Shown here in pieces: positions 5,595-9,816 of a stretch of 9,816 nucleotides of DNA. How positions within the stretch are numbered: the first letter of the stretch is position 1; the number at the start of each line of letters is the position of its first letter. The notes under the pieces are model-generated. The model was not told where the DNA came from and searched no databases. It saw only the letters and a program-made list of their open reading frames with translations. Source of the stretch: Geobacter sp. UBA6169 (GTDB lineage Bacteria > Desulfobacterota > Desulfuromonadia > Geobacterales > Pseudopelobacteraceae); the NCBI GenBank assembly GCA_002422265.1, contig DIUB01000197.1:1-9816 (forward strand). The letters are read 5' to 3'. Position numbers and translations under genes: made by a program.

Positions 5595-7661
5595 TTAGAA
5601 TTTTTCAAACTCATCATCCAGGTGGTCCTTTTTACCGCCCCCCAGGTCAATATGCACGCCGCCCGCCTTTGCTGACGGTTTGGGAGCTGCGGCATGGGCC
5701 ACCATGGCCTTGGGTGCGGCGTGGTGCGCTGCCGGTCTGTGGGGCAGGGCACGCTGGGCGCTGTGGGTGTCGATGGTGAAGAAGGCAATGGTGCTCTTCA
5801 GTTGTTCTGCCTGGCCGGCCAGCTCTTCAGTGGTGGAAGCCATCTCTTCGGCTGCCGAGGCGTTCTGCTGGATGACCTGATCCAGTTGCTGAATGGCGCG
5901 GTTGACCTGATCAGCACCGGCATCCTGCTCTTTGCTGGAGGCGCTGATCTCCTGCACCAGTTCGGCAGTGCGCTGGATATCAGGCAGGATGGCGGTCAGC
6001 ATCTGACCGGCAGACTCGGCCACCTGTACGCTGCGGCCGGACAGTTCGGAGATCTCACCGGCTGCGGTCTGGCTGCGCTCGGCCAGTTTGCGGACTTCAG
6101 AGGCCACCACGGCAAAGCCTTTGCCGTGCTCGCCGGCCCGGGCTGCCTCAATGGCGGCGTTCAAGGCCAGCAGGTTGGTCTGCCGGGCGATTTCTTCAAT
6201 GATGCTGATCTTGGTGGCGATCTCTTTCATGGCCAATACGGTTTCATTGACCGCCTTGCCACCTTCGCGGGCGTCGTTGGCGCTCTTGCTGGCGATCTTC
6301 TCGGTCTGTGAGGAGTTGTCAGCGTTCTGCTTGATGCTGGAGGACATCTCTTCCATGGAGGCAGAGATCTCTTCGGCAGAGGCTGCCTGCTCAGTGGCAC
6401 CCTGGGAAAGGGTCTGGGCTGTGGCTGAGAGTTCCTGACCGCCGGTGGCAACGCTGTCGGCAGCTGCCTGTACTTCGCGGACGATCTCTTTCAGTTTGTC
6501 TACCATGTTGGCCAGCGATTCCATCAGTTCATCATTTTCACTGCGCTTTTTCAGCTCAATCATCAGGTTGCCCTGGGCCACCTGCTTGGCATTGGCGGTG
6601 ATGGAGTTAATGGCCTCGATCAGGACGTTCAGGTTGTTCTTGATGGAGTTGAAGTCACCATTGTAGTTGTCGGTAATAACCTTGGGCATGTCGCCTTTTG
6701 AGATCCGGTCCACATATTCGGCAGCCACATTCAGGGGGCCGATCACGGCATCCAGGGTCTCGTTGACACCGGCCACCACCTTCTGGAAATCACCCTGGTG
6801 CTTGCTGGCATCGGCGCGGGTGGCCAGCTTGCCGGCAATGGCTGCCTCTGAGAGCATATTGGCATCTTTTACCAGGGCCTTGATGGCATCCATCATCTTG
6901 TTCATGGAGTACATGACGCTGGTGGTGTCGTTATTGGCCAGCTTGATATCGTGGGACATATCACCGGCACCCACCAGGTTGGCAATCTCGGCCACCTCTT
7001 TGGGGTCAGCGCCCAGCTGTTTCATGACATTGGCAGCTATGTACAGACCAATACCGATGGCCAGGATCACACCGGCGATCATCAGGATGGTCATGTACAT
7101 GACCGCCTGGTTGGCACTGACAGTGTTGGAGTCAGCCAAGCCTTTACTGAACTTGATCTTTAGATCTACCATCTTGGCGATCATATCCTGTAGTGCCCGT
7201 GAGGTTTTGGCTCCATCCCCCTGCAGGACAGCGGTGGCTTCGGCATCCTTGTCTTCCATGGCCAGGGCAGCGATTTTATCAAGGTCGGCGGCGTAGGCCT
7301 GACGGGCCTTTTTGAACTCTTCAAACTGTGCCTTGCCTTCAGCTGAGACCAGGGTCTTTTCATAGGCCTCAGCCTCTTTATCAATATTGGCCCGTAGATC
7401 CTTGATCCGCTCGGTATATCTCTGTTTGTCAGCCGCACTGCTGGCAGTGATGATGTCGCGGGCATTAACCCTCAACCGCTGGAAATCGGTTGAGACATTG
7501 GCCAGTTGTCCCAATGGTTCAGCGCCGCTGACAAAAAGTTGCGTATCCAGTTTGTCAATCTGCTTGATGAAGTACATGCCGACCCCGCCGATCATGCCGG
7601 CCAGCAGTGCAACGATGATGAACCCGGTCATCAGTTTTGCCTTCAGACTCATACTGTTCAT
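5595..7661 (-). CDS. methyl-accepting chemotaxis protein with tandem HAMP domains and CheR tether
   Basis: This 688-residue transmembrane chemoreceptor has TM1 at about 11-32 and a periplasmic four-helix-type sensor domain (about 33-186). TM2 lies at about 187-211. Next come several consecutive HAMP-like units (about 212-260, 262-310, 311-352, 353-395), recognisable by repeated Gly-Asp/Gly-Asn turns (GAGD, AGKL, SKGD, AQGN). The cytoplasmic signalling hairpin carries the highly conserved tip EIARQTNLLALNAAIEAARA (490-509) and GKGFAVVASEVRKLAERS. After about 625 a His/Ala/Pro-rich linker ends in DDEFEKF, which fits the x-[HFYW]-x-x-[HFYW] tether bound by CheR/CheB. GAGGAGG lies 7 bases before the ATG. 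The ligand is unknown. Confidence 0.96.
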   Translation of the reverse strand: MNSMSLKAKLMTGFIIVALLAGMIGGVGMYFIKQIDKLDTQLFVSGAEPLGQLANVSTDFQRLRVNARDIITASSAADKQRYTERIKDLRANIDKEAEAYEKTLVSAEGKAQFEEFKKARQAYAADLDKIAALAMEDKDAEATAVLQGDGAKTSRALQDMIAKMVDLKIKFSKGLADSNTVSANQAVMYMTILMIAGVILAIGIGLYIAANVMKQLGADPKEVAEIANLVGAGDMSHDIKLANNDTTSVMYSMNKMMDAIKALVKDANMLSEAAIAGKLATRADASKHQGDFQKVVAGVNETLDAVIGPLNVAAEYVDRISKGDMPKVITDNYNGDFNSIKNNLNVLIEAINSITANAKQVAQGNLMIELKKRSENDELMESLANMVDKLKEIVREVQAAADSVATGGQELSATAQTLSQGATEQAASAEEISASMEEMSSSIKQNADNSSQTEKIASKSANDAREGGKAVNETVLAMKEIATKISIIEEIARQTNLLALNAAIEAARAGEHGKGFAVVASEVRKLAERSQTAAGEISELSGRSVQVAESAGQMLTAILPDIQRTAELVQEISASSKEQDAGADQVNRAIQQLDQVIQQNASAAEEMASTTEELAGQAEQLKSTIAFFTIDTHSAQRALPHRPAAHHAAPKAMVAHAAAPKPSAKAGGVHIDLGGGKKDHLDDEFEKF

Positions 7662-7700
7662 AGTGTTACCTCCTCTGTGGTGTGTGCATCTGGTTGTGGG

Positions 7701-7729
7701 TTAGATAATCTCACTGTTTCTGACGTTTT
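7701..7729. repeat. 29-bp direct repeat, copy 1 (chemoreceptor side; candidate attachment site)
   Basis: Perfect match to 8514-8542, same orientation, starting TTAGATAATCTCACTG and ending GACGTTTT. This copy is outside any gene: it is a detached duplicate of the last 29 bases of the hydrolase gene, lying between the hepT-like gene and the chemoreceptor. The bases flanking the two copies differ, so 29 bp is the exact extent. Confidence 0.9.
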
Positions 7730-7746
7730 TAAGCACATCTTAAAAA
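7726..7746. other. A/T-rich stem-loop after the toxin gene
   Basis: TTTTTAAG (7726-7733) pairs perfectly with CTTAAAAA (7739-7746) around a 5-base loop. On the transcribed strand eight T residues begin 10 bases after the toxin stop and form the first arm. The element could act as a weak terminator or 3' processing site for the toxin transcript, but it lacks a G/C stem. Its left edge overlaps the direct repeat by four bases. Confidence 0.3.
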
Positions 7747-7759
7747 AAATCTGTACTGG

Positions 7760-8227
7760 TTACCTTGTTAGACCAGACAAATAACTTGAAGCTGATGCGG
7801 TAAAACGGGAATAAACGTCTTCGATTTTTTCAATTCCTTCTTTCATTCGGCTCCATTCCAGCTGGAAACCATACCCATGATAAACGACATGCCTGAATTT
7901 TCTGAACGGCAGCAGGTCTGAAGCAAGCGTGTCATTCAGAAGAACCCTGAAAGGAGGATAGGGAGGATGACAAAATCGCTTGAAAATCTCTGCATGCCAT
8001 GCTTCACCAGTAGGTAGTGCTACTCCATGGAAACGGTGAATTCGCTTCAAAATGTTCTCAATACCACCGTAAAACTGTGCAAGAAAGGCTGCTGCTGCGG
8101 TTTTTTCGCGTATAGTCGGTTCAGCTACATCAGAAAGGTCGTTCAGAAGCAAAACGGCCTCTTGAACGACTTGTTGCATACAGTCCAGCTCTATGCCGAT
8201 TTCTTCCTGCAGTTCTTGAAGTGTCAT
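7760..8227 (-). CDS. HepT-like HEPN-domain toxin
   Basis: This 155-residue, mostly helical protein of the HEPN superfamily carries the RX4HXY signature as R112-HVVY-H117-G-Y119, the catalytic/ATP-contact motif of HepT ribonuclease toxins. Other HepT-like traits are the helix FLAQFYGGIENILKRI (48-63) and the LPTGEAWHAEI stretch (71-81). In MntA/HepT systems the nucleotidyltransferase partner adds AMP to a tyrosine of this motif and so silences the RNase. The gene overlaps the antitoxin gene by 4 bp (ATGA), the usual antitoxin-first order. Its base composition is more A/T-rich than the chemotaxis genes. Nothing suggests the gene is broken. Confidence 0.88.
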   Translation of the reverse strand: MTLQELQEEIGIELDCMQQVVQEAVLLLNDLSDVAEPTIREKTAAAAFLAQFYGGIENILKRIHRFHGVALPTGEAWHAEIFKRFCHPPYPPFRVLLNDTLASDLLPFRKFRHVVYHGYGFQLEWSRMKEGIEKIEDVYSRFTASASSYLSGLTR

Positions 8228-8493
8228 AACAGCCTCTTGCCTCTGCGCTCAACCATCTCAACAAACCGGTTTGAAGGCGAAAGCGGCACAAGGTCAAGCG
8301 GCATGTTGATAGCGTCTTCAATCCTTGCTGCTAGCTCATAAAGTTTCCAGCCTGATACCCCGTCACATGCCAGATCAACGTCTCGTGCCGCAGCAGGGTT
8401 GTCTACTGAACTTCCAAACAAAATCAGCCGCGTGGCACCATAACTTTGTGCCAGATCTTTAATGGTATTCAGTTGTTCCAAGCTAATGGCCAT
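8224..8493 (-). CDS. MntA-like minimal nucleotidyltransferase antitoxin
   Basis: This 89-residue minimal nucleotidyltransferase has the family core: G27-S28 (LILFGSSVD), the metal-binding pair D38-x-D40 (ARDVDL) and a third acid D67 (PLDLVPL). In characterised pairs this protein AMPylates the HepT toxin. It is short for the family but all catalytic acids are present. The ATG lies 20 nt after the hydrolase stop and only a weak ribosome-binding site (GAAAGAC) is visible. With no room for a promoter except inside the hydrolase end, it may be read from the hydrolase promoter. Confidence 0.88.
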   Translation of the reverse strand: MAISLEQLNTIKDLAQSYGATRLILFGSSVDNPAAARDVDLACDGVSGWKLYELAARIEDAINMPLDLVPLSPSNRFVEMVERRGKRLL

Positions 8494-8513
8494 GGTGTGT
8501 CTTTCATGCCGAA

Positions 8514-8542
8514 TTAGATAATCTCACTGTTTCTGACGTTTT
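8514..8542. repeat. 29-bp direct repeat, copy 2 (3' end of the hydrolase gene)
   Basis: Identical to 7701-7729. It encodes the last nine residues of the hydrolase, NVRNSEII preceded by part of Q190, plus the TAA stop. It would be the gene-side junction of the proposed insertion. Confidence 0.9.
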
Positions 8543-9110
8543 GCAGTGTTTCTAAAATAATCGCCCGGACATCATGGTTAAAAGGGTCGTCATGGCCGGG
8601 GTAGACCAGTTCAATATCCTTGTGTGCCAGTGTGATCAGGGTGTTGACATACTCTCTGGTGTACTTGCCGCCAGCGGTGCGAATCCGCAACTGGGTGTCG
8701 CCGGAAAAGAGCAACTTGTGTGACTGGCAGTAAAAAGCAACCGAGTCTGACGAATGCCCCGGTGTGTGCAGCACATCCAGGTAGTCATCGCCTGCTTTAA
8801 TAACCTGATTGTCTTTTAAAAGAACATCAACACCGGGGCCCGGTACCCAACCGTAGACCGTGGCGTTGTATTTCCGTTTGAAAAGCTCGGCGCTGGCTGC
8901 ATGGTCAAAGTGGTTGTGGGTCAGCAGCACCTGTTCCACCGGTACCTTGCCGCAACCGGTATAGATGGTGTCTATCTCATCCATGATGTAGCCATCAGTC
9001 CCTGGATCAATCAGGGTGTTGACCGCATCAATCTGGTTCCAGTCACCCAGCAGCAGGTACGAACGGCAGGTGTATGTTTTTGGACTACGTTGCAACTGAA
9101 TAACGCGCAT
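8514..9110 (-). CDS. metallo-beta-lactamase-fold hydrolase (glyoxalase II-like)
   Basis: This 198-residue single-domain protein has the full set of metal ligands of the fold: H65-x-H67-x-D69-H70 (LLTHNHFDHA), H119 (HTPGHSSDS), D138 (FSGDT) and H173 (YPGHDDPF). The HxHxDH pattern is that of zinc/dinuclear hydrolases such as glyoxalase II and related thioesterases. The substrate is unknown. A GAGGT ribosome-binding site lies 6 bases before the ATG and a possible promoter sits just upstream. The gene end coincides with the 29-bp direct repeat. Before the proposed insertion it would have been directly followed by the chemoreceptor, so a shared role in sensing is conceivable but unproven. Confidence 0.92.
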   Translation of the reverse strand: MRVIQLQRSPKTYTCRSYLLLGDWNQIDAVNTLIDPGTDGYIMDEIDTIYTGCGKVPVEQVLLTHNHFDHAASAELFKRKYNATVYGWVPGPGVDVLLKDNQVIKAGDDYLDVLHTPGHSSDSVAFYCQSHKLLFSGDTQLRIRTAGGKYTREYVNTLITLAHKDIELVYPGHDDPFNHDVRAIILETLQNVRNSEII

Positions 9111-9127
9111 CAGATACCTCAGCAGTT

Positions 9128-9155
9128 ACTATAGCAGGGGTTTGGCAGGCTGCAA
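9128..9155 (-). promoter_or_regulatory. candidate sigma-70-type promoter for the hydrolase gene
   Basis: On the minus strand TTGCAG (9155-9150) and TATAGT (9133-9128) are separated by 16 bases in the 74-bp gap between the CheR-like gene and the hydrolase. The -10 box is good and the -35 box only partial. The predicted leader is very short, about 11 nt, though it would still include the GAGGT site. Confidence 0.3.
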
Positions 9156-9184
9156 GTCGGACAGCCGTAAAATCGTCTGCCGGT

Positions 9185-9793
9185 TCAGCCCACCTTCCTG
9201 AACAGCTGCGCATCCGGCGCGACCTGCTCAAACAGGTGACTGATTTCGCTGGGGATTTTCTGGGTGTTTTCAGTGGCGAAATAACCGCCGGGTGCCAGAG
9301 AGCGATGGTACATTTTCAAGACTTCAATCCGCTGCTCGTAGGAAAAGTGCAGCAGCACGTTTTTGCAGACGATCAGCGAGTAGTCTGATCCCACCGGCTG
9401 CAGCTGCAGCAGATCGTTGTATTTGAAAAAGACCCGGTTGCGGATCCGGTCGATCACCTTGTGGTACTCCGGCTTGCCAGGGGCCGGTTCAAAGTATTTT
9501 TTAAAGATCTCGGCCGGAATCCGTTGCAGCTCTTCGGTCTTGTACTCGGCTGCAGTGACGATATCGCCGAAGTTGTTTTCACTGTCGTAGTCGGTGGCAT
9601 CCAGATACAGGGTGTTGAAACCCATATCCCCCATCCGCTCGGCAAACAGGATCGCCAGGGTATAGGGCTCTTGCCCCAGGGCGCAGCCGGCATCCCACAC
9701 CTTGATCCGCAGGCGTCCCAGGGCCAGCTTGAGGGTGTTTTCAACGGCATATTCTAGGACCGGCAGGTCACGAAAGAAAAAGGTAAAGGCCAT
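9185..9793 (-). CDS. CheR-like SAM-dependent methyltransferase lacking the N-terminal domain
   Basis: This 202-residue protein matches the catalytic half of CheR: FTFFFRD (3-9, compare TDFFRE), WDAGCALGQEPYT (33-45, compare WSAGCSTGEEPYT), ATD (66-68), VCKNVLLHF (142-150, compare FCRNVVIYF) and PGGYF. The helical N-terminal domain, about 80 residues in the cheR of this same operon, is absent. The start is real as far as visible: an in-frame TGA lies five codons upstream, inside a heptad repeat. The SAM loop has Q in place of the first E of GEEPY. It could be a natural single-domain methyltransferase or a copy shortened by repeat insertion. No Shine-Dalgarno precedes the ATG. Confidence 0.85.
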   Translation of the reverse strand: MAFTFFFRDLPVLEYAVENTLKLALGRLRIKVWDAGCALGQEPYTLAILFAERMGDMGFNTLYLDATDYDSENNFGDIVTAAEYKTEELQRIPAEIFKKYFEPAPGKPEYHKVIDRIRNRVFFKYNDLLQLQPVGSDYSLIVCKNVLLHFSYEQRIEVLKMYHRSLAPGGYFATENTQKIPSEISHLFEQVAPDAQLFRKVG

Positions 9794-9800
9794 AAGAATC

Positions 9801-9816
9801 CAGGGTCAAGGGTCAA
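9801..9816. repeat. heptad-repeat array running off the window edge
   Basis: CAGGGTCAAGGGTCAA contains two units of the same 7-base repeat found at 3281, 5116 and 5508, and continues past the window. It starts 8 bases upstream of the CheR-like start codon. Confidence 0.7.

Larger units (their letters stand above)
7701..8542. mobile_element. candidate toxin-antitoxin insertion cassette bounded by 29-bp direct repeats
   Basis: The unit from one repeat to the other (one repeat plus content is 813 bp) contains only the antitoxin and toxin genes. It interrupts what would otherwise be a hydrolase-chemoreceptor pair spaced 39 nt apart, and restores the hydrolase 3' end exactly. Direct repeats made of a gene 3' end are typical of site-specific integration. 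No integrase, transposase or terminal inverted repeat is seen inside, so the mechanism is unknown. It may be a remnant of a larger island or a cassette mobilised in trans. Confidence 0.6.

Noticed and set aside
5694..7296. Plus-strand open frames opposite the chemoreceptor
   Set aside because: The repetitive Ala/Gln/Glu codons of the coiled-coil signalling domain keep the complementary frames open. The predicted products are low-complexity and match nothing.
7662..7760. Sigma-28 or sigma-70 promoter for the chemoreceptor within the direct repeat
   Set aside because: TTAAAA and GATTAT at 16-base spacing are weak matches, and the best sigma-28 alignment agrees at only a few positions.
8514..9110. 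ODP-type di-iron oxygen sensor
   Set aside because: The first metal motif is HxHxDH, not the HxExDH of flavodiiron-type proteins, so direct assignment is unsupported.
9134..9184. Sigma-54 promoter before the hydrolase gene
   Set aside because: A GG and a GC pair are present but 11 bases apart rather than the required 10, and the surrounding consensus is poor.

Overview
The window reads as part of a chemotaxis/signal-transduction operon from a Geobacter-like member of the Desulfuromonadia. That assignment is an inference. It rests on the GC-rich coding style, the tandem-HAMP chemoreceptor next to cheW, a CheY-like regulator, cheR and cheB in one run, and an intergenic landscape full of short G/C-rich repeats. 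Nothing in the sequence names the species.

Except for a possible gene tail at the far left (3-59, +), every gene is on the minus strand. In transcription order (right to left) they are: a CheR-like methyltransferase without the usual N-terminal domain (9793-9185); a metallo-beta-lactamase-fold hydrolase (9110-8514); a two-gene MNT/HepT toxin-antitoxin module (8493-8224, 8227-7760); a 688-residue chemoreceptor with several HAMP units (7661-5595); a small four-helix-bundle protein of the 23S rRNA intervening-sequence family (5500-5141); CheW (5100-4606); a CheY-like receiver (4606-4223); CheR (4226-3360); CheB (3269-2205); a soluble PAS histidine kinase of the NarX/DegS type (2180-984); and its NarL-type response regulator (1003-362). 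No CheA lies in the window.

The chemoreceptor signals through CheW to a kinase encoded elsewhere. CheR and CheB set its methylation, and its last residues fit the CheR/CheB pentapeptide tether. The kinase-regulator pair at the operon end probably links the system to transcription.

Two genes or gene pairs look like guests in this operon. (1) The toxin-antitoxin pair lies between two perfect 29-bp direct repeats (7701-7729 and 8514-8542). The repeat is exactly the 3' end of the hydrolase gene, stop codon included. This is the footprint expected of an insertion into a gene end that leaves the gene intact; without it the hydrolase stop would lie 39 nt before the chemoreceptor start. No recombinase is encoded inside. 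(2) The four-helix-bundle gene is boxed by arrays of a 7-bp repeat (RGGGKCA on +, TGMCCCY on -), and its stop codon lies inside one array. The same heptads occur between cheR and cheB and at the right edge of the window, directly before the shortened CheR-like gene.

The 300 bases at the left end (60-361) carry no recognised gene. They hold a roughly 183-bp fold-back element with imperfect terminal inverted repeats, a short octamer repeat, and a G-rich hairpin/quadruplex-capable tract.
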